A stretch of 64,000 nucleotides of DNA. It comes from Verrucomicrobiota bacterium. GTDB taxonomy: Bacteria; Verrucomicrobiota; Verrucomicrobiia; CAIQCK01. The stretch covers positions 23,347 to 87,346 of the forward strand of contig JAPLTX010000007.1 of the NCBI GenBank assembly GCA_026397915.1, written 5' to 3'. Shown piece after piece: positions 8,591-17,312 of the stretch. The notes beneath the pieces were generated by a model. That model searched no databases. It was not told the DNA's origin and was given only the letters and a program-made list of their open reading frames with translations. Numbering within the stretch: position 1 is the first letter of the stretch; each line of letters opens with the position of its first letter. Both the position numbers and the translations under genes were made by a program.

Positions 8591-9574
8591 TTACGCACTA
8601 CGCTTTGCGTCCCTTTTGCAACTTTCTAATTGTCGGATCAACGCCGCCATATCCTGCGGAAGCGGTGCGGCGAACTCCAGCCGTTTGTGGGTGCGCGGGT
8701 GGTCGAAAGCAAGTGTTTGTGCATGGAGCATCTGGCGGCCGGCTTGTTTCGCCAACGGATGTTTGCGGGTGCCGCCGTAAACCTTGTCACCGACGATCGG
8801 ATGACCCATCGCGGCGAGGTGGACGCGAATCTGGTGAGTGCGTCCGGTATGCAGCGTGCAACGCAGCAGGGTAACCTCGCCAAGAGGTTTAATGACTTCG
8901 AACTCAGTGATCGCCTCGCGTCCGCCGTGGCTGACGACGCGCATCTTCTTGCGATCGCTCGCGCTACGACCGATGGCTCCCTCAATGAAACCACTGTTCC
9001 GCCGCGGCACGCCCCACACCAGCGCCAGATAGTGTTTGGCAACGGTGCGCGCTTTGAACTGCTCTTGCAGGTCGCGGTGCGCCCGGTCGCGCTTCGCTGC
9101 CACGAGGCAGCCGCTGGTGTCGCCATCAAGCCGGTGGACGATACCCGGCCGCTCGACGCCGCCGATGCCGCTGAGTTGACCACGGCAATGGTGCAACAGC
9201 GCGTTCACCAGCGTGTGCGCGCGGTGGCCCGCCGCCGGATGCACCACCAAGCCCGGTGGCTTGTTGACGACGATCAGGTCGGCATCTTCGTAGAGCACGT
9301 CGAGTGGAATCGCTTCGGGCGCCACCTCGCTCGGCGACGGCGGCGGGATAACGACCTCGACAACATCACCGGGTTGGACCGGATGGTTGGGTTTGGGATT
9401 TTGGATTTTGGATTTTGGATTTTGGATTTGCACGCAACCGTCGCGGATCAGCTTTTGCAGAAAGGCGCGCGAGCGGGCGGGCAACTGGCCGTGCAGCCAG
9501 ATATCGAGCCGCTGCCCGGCGGCTTCGGCGCCGGCGGTGAACTTCAGCCGCTGCTCGTTTTGTTTCGTCCCCAT
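8591..9574 (-). CDS. RluA-family 23S rRNA pseudouridine synthase (RluD-like)
   Basis: A 327-residue enzyme: N-terminal S4 RNA-binding domain (about 15-75), then the synthase domain with the catalytic Asp in HRLDGDTSG (D150). The family isomerises uridines in helix 69 or other 23S sites. The ATG at 9574 lies between the lgt stop and the S4 domain, 23 bases after lgt, so the pair is probably co-transcribed. Oddity: residues about 48-60 (QIQNPKSKIQNPK) are encoded by a heptamer repeat (AAAATCC)n inside the S4 domain, apparently an in-frame insertion. Confidence 0.9.
   Translation of the reverse strand: MGTKQNEQRLKFTAGAEAAGQRLDIWLHGQLPARSRAFLQKLIRDGCVQIQNPKSKIQNPKPNHPVQPGDVVEVVIPPPSPSEVAPEAIPLDVLYEDADLIVVNKPPGLVVHPAAGHRAHTLVNALLHHCRGQLSGIGGVERPGIVHRLDGDTSGCLVAAKRDRAHRDLQEQFKARTVAKHYLALVWGVPRRNSGFIEGAIGRSASDRKKMRVVSHGGREAITEFEVIKPLGEVTLLRCTLHTGRTHQIRVHLAAMGHPIVGDKVYGGTRKHPLAKQAGRQMLHAQTLAFDHPRTHKRLEFAAPLPQDMAALIRQLESCKRDAKRSA
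9396..9430. repeat. Heptamer tandem repeat (GGATTTT)5 inside the pseudouridine synthase gene
   Basis: Five consecutive copies of GGATTTT (complement AAAATCC), the last truncated, lie within coding sequence. Three heptamers equal 21 bases, so multiples keep frame and give a 7-residue period IQNPKSK. A partial copy (AATCCAAAATCCAG) lies at 9581-9594, just upstream of the gene, and a second array is in the ferredoxin gene near 49162. Confidence 0.9.
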
Positions 9575-9597
9575 TTCGGCCAATCCAAAATCCAGAG

Positions 9598-10359
9598 TTA
9601 CTTCGCCTCGCGTTTGCGCGGCAACCGCCACAGGAAGATCGCCGCCGCGACCAGCCAGAGCATCGCGGTGACCTGAGAGTTGGTGAGATGGCCCGGCCAA
9701 TGGCGCGGGTTGTCGCCGCGGATGAACTCAATGCTGAACCGCATCACGGCGTAGAGAATTGCGTAGATCCAAAACACTTGGCCGTCGAACTTGCGGCGCG
9801 GGTAGAACCACGACAGTGCGGCGCAGAACGCGAGGTTGGCAGCGGCTTCGTAAAGCTGCGTCGGATGTGCCCCGTGGGGATAAGTCGGATGGGACGCCGG
9901 ATAATGCACCGCCCACGGCAGCCCCGTTGGCTCACCGTAACAACAACCTTCCGCGAAGCAGCCGAGCCGGCCAAACGCGTGCCCCAGCGGCAACGCCGGC
10001 GTAAACAGGTCCGCCATCCGCCAGTGCTGGATGCCGTGCCGTCGCGCATACCAAATTGTGACCACGACCGCACAGATAAAACCGCCGTAGAAAACGAATC
10101 CGCTGCGCAGGGCGTTAAAACCTTCGCGGCTGAAGTTGCGCTGAAAATCCTGCCAGTAGGCAATGATGTAGAACAGTTTGCCGCCAAGCATCCCGAAGAT
10201 GAGCAAGTAGAGCGACAGGTCGAAAATCAGCTCGGTAGGGATGTTTTGCTGACGCGCACGCCAGGCGGTCATCCAGATGCCCGCAAGAAAACCGCAAGCG
10301 ACAAAGATGCCATACCAGTGGACAACGAAACTGCCATATTGAAACGCTATCGGATGCAC
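9598..10359 (-). CDS. lgt: Prolipoprotein diacylglyceryl transferase
   Basis: Attaches diacylglycerol to the lipobox cysteine of prelipoproteins in the inner membrane, the first step of lipoprotein maturation. The 253-residue protein has about seven membrane segments, an N-terminal HWYGIFVACGF segment, and the family signature region LGHAFGRLGCFAEGCCYGE (about 125-143), where the catalytic-site arginine is R131. Length is usual for the family. Lipoproteins predicted elsewhere in this window would be substrates. Confidence 0.92.
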   Translation of the reverse strand: MHPIAFQYGSFVVHWYGIFVACGFLAGIWMTAWRARQQNIPTELIFDLSLYLLIFGMLGGKLFYIIAYWQDFQRNFSREGFNALRSGFVFYGGFICAVVVTIWYARRHGIQHWRMADLFTPALPLGHAFGRLGCFAEGCCYGEPTGLPWAVHYPASHPTYPHGAHPTQLYEAAANLAFCAALSWFYPRRKFDGQVFWIYAILYAVMRFSIEFIRGDNPRHWPGHLTNSQVTAMLWLVAAAIFLWRLPRKREAK

Positions 10360-10548
10360 AACGCTTACATAGCAGAAGGCGACGCCAGGCGAAAGAAGGA
10401 ATGCTCCGGTCTTCCGTCGGCTCTATAGTGGCGCAAGAGATGATTCGCGGCGAAGGAACGAACGGCGTCATTGCGCCGATGTTTGCAAACTGGTAACCAT
10501 TTCCCCGCAACTGCCATGAACCAGACCAAGCAGATCGAAAGGAGACCC

Positions 10549-11895
10549 ATGCAACACTCCCGCCGCACGTTTTTGAAGATCTCCGCCGCGACTGGACTGG
10601 CGCTGGCTGCGCCGGCCATCTTCGGTCAGTCGCCCGAAGAAAAACACCACGTTGCGCTCATTGGTTGCGGCTGGTATGGGACGAGTGATCTGTTGCGGCT
10701 CATCCAAGTCGCGCCGGTGGAGGTCGTCGCGCTCTGCGATCCCGACCGCAACATGCTTGCCGCCACCAGCAAACTGGTGTGTCAGCGACAGAGGTTGTCG
10801 AAACCTCCCCGCACCTACAACGACTACCGCGAGTTGCTCAATCAGAAGAACTTTGACCTCGTGCTCATCGGGACGCCCGATCACTGGCACGCGTTGCAAA
10901 TGATCGCCGCTGTCGAGGCGGGCGCCGATGTTTATGTGCAGAAACCGATCAGCGTGGATGTCCTTGAAGGCGAGGCGATGGTCGCTGCAGCCCGCAAACA
11001 CAGGCGCGTGGTGCAGGTCGGCACTCAGCGCAAGAGCACGCCGCATCTGATCGAAGCGAAACAAAAAGTCGTCGAAGCCGGTCTGCTCGGAAAGGTCGCT
11101 CACGTGGACATGTGCTGCTACTTCCACATGCGGGCCAATGGCAACCCGCCCGTAGAACCGGTGCCGGACTTCTTTGACTACGAGATGTGGACCGGGCCGG
11201 CGCCATTGCGACCGTATGATGGACTGCCGCACAAGCGTTGGTGGCGGACCTTCATGGAATACGGCAACGGCATCGTGGGCGACATGTGCGTCCACATGTT
11301 CGACACCGCGCGCTGGATGCTCGACTTGGGTTGGCCCAAGCGCGTCACCTCGTCGGGTGGCATCTTCGTGCAGAAGGAGGGCAAGTCCAACATCAGCGAC
11401 ACGCAGACGGCCACGTTCGAATACGACGACCTCACGGTGACCTGGCAACACCGCTCGTGGGGCGCGCCGGCCGATCCGGACTATCCGTGGGCGCTGACTC
11501 TTTACGGCGACAAGGGTATGCTCAAGGCGAGCACCATGCGCGCAGACTTCATCCCGCAGGACAAGAAGGCCAGCCCAATCCACTTCGACTGTCTCTACGA
11601 ACGCGAGAAACATCCCGAAGACGTGACTGAGAAAGGCATTGAGCTGAACGCCGCGCCCGCCACGCGTCGGCACATGCGAAATTTCCTAGCCGCCATCGAG
11701 AAACGCAGCCGACCCGTCGCGGACATTGAGGAGGGCCACATCTCCACCGCCAGTTGCATCCTCGCCAACGTCGCCATGAAACTTGGCCGTCCGCTGGCCT
11801 ACGACCCGAAAAAGTGCGAAATCACCGGCGACGCCGAGGCCACCAAGCTTCTGCGCCGCTCCTATCGCGCCCCGTGGCAACGCCCCATGTCATGA
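10549..11895 (+). CDS. Tat-exported Gfo/Idh/MocA family oxidoreductase
   Basis: 448 residues. A twin-arginine signal (HSRRTFLKISAATG) is followed by a Rossmann fold opening VALIGCGWYGTSD and the family motif VQKPISVDVLEGEAMV (the EKP-like site, here QKP). The family oxidises or epimerises sugars and polyols with NAD(P). The ATG at 10549 is chosen because AAAGGAG lies at 10538-10544; an in-frame ATG at 10516 would add 11 residues. It is followed 44 bases later by a sulfatase, suggesting joint action on an exported carbohydrate. Confidence 0.87.
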   Translation: MQHSRRTFLKISAATGLALAAPAIFGQSPEEKHHVALIGCGWYGTSDLLRLIQVAPVEVVALCDPDRNMLAATSKLVCQRQRLSKPPRTYNDYRELLNQKNFDLVLIGTPDHWHALQMIAAVEAGADVYVQKPISVDVLEGEAMVAAARKHRRVVQVGTQRKSTPHLIEAKQKVVEAGLLGKVAHVDMCCYFHMRANGNPPVEPVPDFFDYEMWTGPAPLRPYDGLPHKRWWRTFMEYGNGIVGDMCVHMFDTARWMLDLGWPKRVTSSGGIFVQKEGKSNISDTQTATFEYDDLTVTWQHRSWGAPADPDYPWALTLYGDKGMLKASTMRADFIPQDKKASPIHFDCLYEREKHPEDVTEKGIELNAAPATRRHMRNFLAAIEKRSRPVADIEEGHISTASCILANVAMKLGRPLAYDPKKCEITGDAEATKLLRRSYRAPWQRPMS

Positions 11896-11939
11896 ACACC
11901 AAGCGAAGCCTCTCACCCACTCAACATAAACGAGGAATC

Positions 11940-13430
11940 ATGAACAAACGCAATTTCACAACCTTCCCGGCGCTGGTTACAGTGGCGCTGTCACTCTTCC
12001 TGTGCGGTTCGGTCGCGGACGCAGCGGATCGCCGGCCCGACATCGTCTTCATCCTCGCTGACGACCTCGGCATCAATGACCTCGGCTGTTACGGACGTCG
12101 CGAGCACCACACGCCGCACCTTGACGCGATGGCGGCGGCAGGCACGCGGTTCACGTCCGCCTACTGCGCGCAGCCGATCTGCTCGCCGTCGCGCGCAGCG
12201 ATCATGACGGGCAAGAATCCCGCGCGGCTACACCTGACGACCTATCTGCCGGGCAGGCCGGATTGTCCGTCGCAAAAGCTTCTGCATCCCATCATCCGAC
12301 AACAACTGCCGTTGGAGGAAAAGACGCTGCCGGAATACCTGAAGGAAACCGGCTACATCTCGGCCTGCATCGGTAAGTGGCATCTCGGCGGCAAGGGCTT
12401 TGGGCCGGCCGAGCAAGGCTTCGACGTGGTTCACGCCGGTCGGCCCAACACGACGCCGTCCGAGACCGAGGGCGGCAAGGGCGAATACGACCTCACCGCG
12501 CACGCGATGCAGTTTATCGAAGAGAACCGCGACCGGCCGTTCTTCCTTTACCTCGCCCACAACACGCCGCACATTCCCTACACGGCCAAGGAGCCGCTTG
12601 TCGCGAAGAACAACAAGGCGTTCGAGCCGGTCTATGCCGCCGTCATCGAAACACTCGACGACACCGTCGGTTTGCTGCTCGCCAAGCTCGACGCGCTCGG
12701 CCTCGCCAAGAACACTCTCGTCGTCTTCACCTCTGACAACGGCGGCCTGCACGTGCCCGAAGGTCCGCACGAGAAAATCACGCACAACACACCGTATCGC
12801 GCCGGCAAAGGCTTCCTCCACGAGGGTGGCCTGCGCATCCCGCTCATCGTCCGCTGGCCGGGCCGCGTGCCGTCGGGCCGCGTCGTGAACGCGCCGGTGG
12901 TGAACAGCGATTGGGTGCTGACGCTGGCGGCAGTGTGCGGTCTGCCTGTGCCGTCGGGCCTCGACGGCGTGAGCCTCGCGTCGCTGCTGACCGGCGGCGA
13001 AGCGCCAAAGCGGCCGTTCTTCTGGCATTTTCCGCATTACACCAACCAAGGCAGTCAGCCCGAAGGCGCCGTGCGCGAAGGCGACTGGAAGCTTATTGAA
13101 TACTATGAAGGCAGCGTCGAGTTGTTCAACATCGCGAATGACATTGGCGAGAAGAACAACCTCGCCGCGACTGAGCCGGAGCGCGTCAAGCAACTCCGCG
13201 CCAAGCTCAACGCGTGGCGCGATGCGACCGGCGTGCAGACCAACACGCCGAACCCCAAGTTCGACGCCGCGTTGCACCGCGCGCTTTACGAGGACATGGA
13301 CGTGTCCCGCTACAACGCCTCCACCGCCGATGCCGCTGAGTTCGCCCGCGTGCTGGAGTGGCGCAAGCAGATGAACGCCGTCGTGCCCAAACCGCCCCAA
13401 CAGGCGAAGAAGGGGAAGTCCAAACGTTGA
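11940..13430 (+). CDS. Secreted type I sulfatase (S1 family)
   Basis: 496 residues with a signal peptide ending near VADAAD. The N-terminal metal-binding pair is ADD (D41, D42), and the active-site motif CSPSR (residues 81-85) matches C-x-P-x-R, in which Cys is converted to formylglycine by a maturase. GKWHLGG and SDNGG motifs follow. Removes sulfate from polysaccharides or aryl sulfates in the periplasm or outside; the substrate is unknown. The start follows GAGGAA at the right spacing. It sits between oxidoreductase genes on the same strand. Confidence 0.92.
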   Translation: MNKRNFTTFPALVTVALSLFLCGSVADAADRRPDIVFILADDLGINDLGCYGRREHHTPHLDAMAAAGTRFTSAYCAQPICSPSRAAIMTGKNPARLHLTTYLPGRPDCPSQKLLHPIIRQQLPLEEKTLPEYLKETGYISACIGKWHLGGKGFGPAEQGFDVVHAGRPNTTPSETEGGKGEYDLTAHAMQFIEENRDRPFFLYLAHNTPHIPYTAKEPLVAKNNKAFEPVYAAVIETLDDTVGLLLAKLDALGLAKNTLVVFTSDNGGLHVPEGPHEKITHNTPYRAGKGFLHEGGLRIPLIVRWPGRVPSGRVVNAPVVNSDWVLTLAAVCGLPVPSGLDGVSLASLLTGGEAPKRPFFWHFPHYTNQGSQPEGAVREGDWKLIEYYEGSVELFNIANDIGEKNNLAATEPERVKQLRAKLNAWRDATGVQTNTPNPKFDAALHRALYEDMDVSRYNASTADAAEFARVLEWRKQMNAVVPKPPQQAKKGKSKR

Positions 13431-13587
13431 ACAACGAAGACCGCGAAGCCGCGTCGGAAAAATACCAGCAACCGTTGGCTTCCATGTAGCGCCGCGAACG
13501 AACGAAGGCGTAGGATGTGTGCGTAATTCGAACTATCGGCAGAACTGTGAAGCGCATATTCAACAGCCAACCAGGAGCCACTCGACC

Positions 13588-14838
13588 ATGAGCACCGTCT
13601 GCAACCGCAGGGATTTCATCAAGACCGCCGCTGTCAGCACTGCAGCCACCGCCATGACGGCGCGCAGCTACGCCCGCGTCACGGGCGCCAACGAGCGCAT
13701 CCGCCTTGGCCAGATCGGCTGCGGCGGGCGCGGCCGGCTCGCGCACATGGCGGGCATCCACAAGCATGACAAGGCACAAAACGTCGAGTATGTGGCGGTG
13801 AGCGACCCGTGGCGCGTTGCGCGCGAGCAGGCCGCCGCGCTCTGCAAGGAATGGTATGGCACCGACGTGAAGCAGTTCTCCAGCTATCGTGACGTGCTGG
13901 CGTGCAAGGACGTTGACGCGGTGCTCATCGCCTCGCCCGACCACCATCACTCCACGCATCTCGAAGCCACCGCCAAAGTGAAGAAGCATGTTTACGTCGA
14001 GAAACCGATGGCGCGCAACATGACGGAACTTTGCCGCGCCGTGGACGCCGTCAAAGCAGCGGGCATCGTCGTGCAGGTCGGCACGCAAATCCGCAGTCTC
14101 TCCACCAGCACCGGCTGCAACGAATTGTGGAAGTCGGGCATCCTTGGCAAGGCGTCGCGCATTGAGCAGTGCCGCAACGGCGAGAAGCCCTACTGGTATC
14201 ATTACGTCAAGGACATCAAGAAAGAGGACGTGGACTGGGACGAGTTCCTCGGCAACGCGCCGAAGCGGCCGTTCGACCCCAGCCTCATCTCCGGCTGGTA
14301 TGGCTACCTCGACTACACCGACGGCCCTGTGGCCAATCTCGGCTGCCACTTCATTGACCTCTATAACTACATCACCGGCGTGCAGTTCCCGAAGAGCTGC
14401 GTCTGCAATGGCGGCGTGTTCACGTGGAAGGACGAGCACAAGTTCACCTGCCCCGACCACGTTGAGGCGCTCTGGGTTTATCCGGAGGGCTTCATGGTGG
14501 CCTATTCGAGCAACTTCGGAAACTCGGGTGGCAACCGCCACCGTTTCTTTTGCGAGAAGGGTCAGTTGATCATGGATAACTGGAGCGCGCCGACCTACAG
14601 CGCCGAGGGCGGCCCGAAACGCGATGGCAGCATCCGTGGCATCACTCCGGTCAAACCAATCGAGACCCCCGACCACTTCCTCGACTGGTTGCAATGCCTG
14701 CGCACCGGCAAGGCCACTCGCGCGCCGATCGAGGCGGGCTATCTTCACTCCGTCACATGCCTGATGGCCGTGGAATCGTTCAAGTTCGGCCGCCGCACGA
14801 CCTACGACCACACCAAACGCGCCATCCTGAAAGCCTAG
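13588..14838 (+). CDS. Tat-exported Gfo/Idh/MocA oxidoreductase, tandem copy 1
   Basis: 416 residues. Twin-arginine signal CNRRDFIKTAAV, nucleotide-binding region RLGQIGCGGRGR, and EKPMARNM family motif in the Rossmann domain. The C-terminal half has a repeated Cys/Asp/His-rich patch (GCHFIDLYNYITGVQFPKS) typical of the planctomycete-verrucomicrobial exported subgroup. AGGAG at 13573-13577 supports the ATG at 13588. The next gene is a close paralogue, so this is a tandem duplication. Confidence 0.87.
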   Translation: MSTVCNRRDFIKTAAVSTAATAMTARSYARVTGANERIRLGQIGCGGRGRLAHMAGIHKHDKAQNVEYVAVSDPWRVAREQAAALCKEWYGTDVKQFSSYRDVLACKDVDAVLIASPDHHHSTHLEATAKVKKHVYVEKPMARNMTELCRAVDAVKAAGIVVQVGTQIRSLSTSTGCNELWKSGILGKASRIEQCRNGEKPYWYHYVKDIKKEDVDWDEFLGNAPKRPFDPSLISGWYGYLDYTDGPVANLGCHFIDLYNYITGVQFPKSCVCNGGVFTWKDEHKFTCPDHVEALWVYPEGFMVAYSSNFGNSGGNRHRFFCEKGQLIMDNWSAPTYSAEGGPKRDGSIRGITPVKPIETPDHFLDWLQCLRTGKATRAPIEAGYLHSVTCLMAVESFKFGRRTTYDHTKRAILKA

Positions 14839-14861
14839 CCCAAAACCGGAGATCATCAGCC

Positions 14862-16133
14862 ATGAACACAGATTGTAATCGCAGGGATTTCATCAAGACC
14901 GCCGCCGTCACCGCGACGGCCACCTCCATGACCGCTCGCAGCTACGCGCGCGTCATGGGAGCCAACGAGCGCATCCGCATCGCCCAGATCGGCTGCGGTG
15001 GGCGCGGCCGGCAGGCGCACATGGAGGGCGTGCACAAGCACGACAAGGCCGAGAACGTTGAGTATGTGGCGGTGTCCGATCCATGGCGGCTCGCGCGCGA
15101 AGAAGCCGCCGCGATGTGCAAAGCGTGGTATGGCACCGACGTGAAACAGTTCGTCAGCTACCGTGACGTGCTGGCGCGCGAGGACGTTGACGCCGTCATG
15201 ATCGCCTCGCTCGACCACCATCACGCGACGCAACTCGAAGCCACCGCCAAGGCCAAGAAACACGTCTATGTCGAGAAGCCGATGGCGCGCAACATGGCGG
15301 AGCTTTGCAGCGCCGTGGACGCAGTGAAGGCGGCGGGCATCGTCGTGCAGGTCGGCACGCAGACGCGCAGTCTGCCAAGCAGCACCGGTTGCCGCGAATT
15401 GTGGAAATCCGGCATCCTCGGCAAGGCGTCCCGCATCGAGCAATGCCGCAACGGTGAGAAACCTTACTGGTATGGGTTCGTCAAGGCCCACCTTCCGAAG
15501 TCCTCCGTGGTGAGGAAAGAGGACGTTGATTGGGACGAGTTTCTGATGAACGCCCCGAAGCGGCCGTTCGACGCCGAGGTTTACACCGGCTGGTATGGCT
15601 ATCTCGACTACACCGACGGTCCCATCGCGAACCTCGGCTGTCACTTCATTGACCTCTACAACTACATCACCGGCGTGCAGTTCCCGAAGAGCTGCGTCTG
15701 CAACGGTGGTGTGTTCACGTGGAAGGACGAGCACAAGTTCACCTGTCCCGATCACGTCGAGGCGCTCTGGGTCTATCCGGAAGACTTCATGGTGGCCTAC
15801 TCGAGCAACTTCGGCAACGGAAGCGGCAGCCGCCACCGTTACTTCTGCGAAAAAGGCCAGTTGAACCTCGACAACTGGGGCGCGCCAACCTACAGCGCCG
15901 AGGGCGGCCCAAAACGCGATGGCAATATTCGCGGTGTCAACGAGGTCAAACCGATCGAGACGCCCGACCATTTCCAGGACTGGCTGCAGTGCATGCGCAC
16001 CGGCAAGCCGACGCGCGCACCCATCGAGGCGGGCTATTTGCACTCCGTCACGTGCCTGATGGCTGTGGAGTCGTTCAAATTCGGCCGGCGCACGACCTAC
16101 GACCACAAAACGCGCACCATCCGCAAAGCTTAG
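14862..16133 (+). CDS. Tat-exported Gfo/Idh/MocA oxidoreductase, tandem copy 2
   Basis: 423 residues, close in sequence to the preceding gene along its whole length, with the same Tat signal and EKPMARNM motif. The main difference is a short insertion near residue 205 (AHLPKSSVVR) before the shared EDVDWDEF segment. It begins 23 bases after copy 1 ends and its stop overlaps the stop of the convergent DUF4432 gene by four bases. Both copies keep all motifs, so both are probably active, perhaps with different substrates. Confidence 0.87.
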   Translation: MNTDCNRRDFIKTAAVTATATSMTARSYARVMGANERIRIAQIGCGGRGRQAHMEGVHKHDKAENVEYVAVSDPWRLAREEAAAMCKAWYGTDVKQFVSYRDVLAREDVDAVMIASLDHHHATQLEATAKAKKHVYVEKPMARNMAELCSAVDAVKAAGIVVQVGTQTRSLPSSTGCRELWKSGILGKASRIEQCRNGEKPYWYGFVKAHLPKSSVVRKEDVDWDEFLMNAPKRPFDAEVYTGWYGYLDYTDGPIANLGCHFIDLYNYITGVQFPKSCVCNGGVFTWKDEHKFTCPDHVEALWVYPEDFMVAYSSNFGNGSGSRHRYFCEKGQLNLDNWGAPTYSAEGGPKRDGNIRGVNEVKPIETPDHFQDWLQCMRTGKPTRAPIEAGYLHSVTCLMAVESFKFGRRTTYDHKTRTIRKA

Positions 16134-17254
16134 GTGGTCAACGGGCCGTCAAACGCCGCCAGTTCGCGGAGCGCGGCCCGATCCGAGAGCACTCGGAGCT
16201 TCAACGCGTAACGCCGGCTTTCGCCGGGTTGGAGGTATTGCTCCGCGCGCGGGTCTTTGTCGCGCGCCTTGCCCAGAAGCGACCCGAAGAACGGCTCCAA
16301 GCCGGTGACATACGATCCGCGCGGGCCGTAATGCTGCCAGTTCGCCAGCCGCGGCAGCGCTTTCGCCGGATACGTAATCTCGACAGCCAGCTTCAGGCGC
16401 TCGTTGAGCAAGCCGACGCGACAAATGCCGCACTTGTCAGGGGTCACATCCACGATTAGTCCGCGCTCGCCAAAACCGGCGTGTCCGGGCAGCGGTTCGG
16501 GCGCGCGCTTGAGCCGGTTCATCCGCACGCTGTCCATCGGCTGGATGATATCCTGACCAGCCGGCGGCGGGACGACCCAATACTTTGCCTTGCCGCGATA
16601 GATAAACCGCGCGCCCTTGTCGAGCAGCGGATAACCGAGGTTGCAGTGGTAGAGCCAGTGATGCGCCGAACACGTGTTAGCACGGTTGGTAACTTCGTCT
16701 TCGATGATGATCTCCGGTTCGCCGAGCGTGCAGCGAATCGTTCGTCGCACTTCCATCACAGGTCCGAACATCCGGCTGTCGCGCGTGACGAGGCTGATCT
16801 GCATGTCGAGCCGGCCACGATGTGGATCGGGATTGATGAGCTGCTCGACTGCTGCGGGAACGTTCGAGTAATGACCGTGCAAGCTCGTCTTCACGCCGTC
16901 TTCCTCACGCGGGCCGCCCATATATTGTGGGCCGCAGGTCGTCACCAATCCGCCCGCCCAGCCGTAAATCCATTCGATACCCGTCTGGTGCGCGTGGTTC
17001 GGCGGCACGAGACCATTCGGCGTTAGATACGCCAGCGCGTGCTGGTTGAAGCGCGCGTCCACGATGTCGCCGCCACGGTCGAGTGCAACAGTGAATCGCA
17101 GTCCCGCGCCGGTATCCACGAGCGCAACGCGTCCGCCTAGCCCGCCGAGCGGATGGCTGTCGAGCGTGCCGGTGCGGATGCCGCCGACTTGGTGGATGTT
17201 CTCGAACTTGCTGGTGTCAAACGTGATTGCGCTGGAAGACGGTTTGGTAGCCAT
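16130..17254 (-). CDS. DUF4432 / aldose-1-epimerase-like protein
   Basis: 374 residues with no signal peptide. The galactose-mutarotase-like fold is suggested by VALDRGGDIVDARF near the N-terminus, HHWLYHCNLGYPLLD in the middle (paired His as in aldose epimerases), and GLEPFFG near the C-terminus. This is the pattern of DUF4432 proteins, thought to be sugar epimerases or mutarotases. It would suit a cytoplasmic or periplasmic sugar pathway alongside the neighbouring oxidoreductases. No biochemical role can be read directly. Confidence 0.7.
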   Translation of the reverse strand: MATKPSSSAITFDTSKFENIHQVGGIRTGTLDSHPLGGLGGRVALVDTGAGLRFTVALDRGGDIVDARFNQHALAYLTPNGLVPPNHAHQTGIEWIYGWAGGLVTTCGPQYMGGPREEDGVKTSLHGHYSNVPAAVEQLINPDPHRGRLDMQISLVTRDSRMFGPVMEVRRTIRCTLGEPEIIIEDEVTNRANTCSAHHWLYHCNLGYPLLDKGARFIYRGKAKYWVVPPPAGQDIIQPMDSVRMNRLKRAPEPLPGHAGFGERGLIVDVTPDKCGICRVGLLNERLKLAVEITYPAKALPRLANWQHYGPRGSYVTGLEPFFGSLLGKARDKDPRAEQYLQPGESRRYALKLRVLSDRAALRELAAFDGPLTT

Positions 17255-17312
17255 GCCGCGCAGTTTACCCGTTTTGCGCCGGAGGCAAAGCGAGAAATCT
17301 CAACGTCACTTC

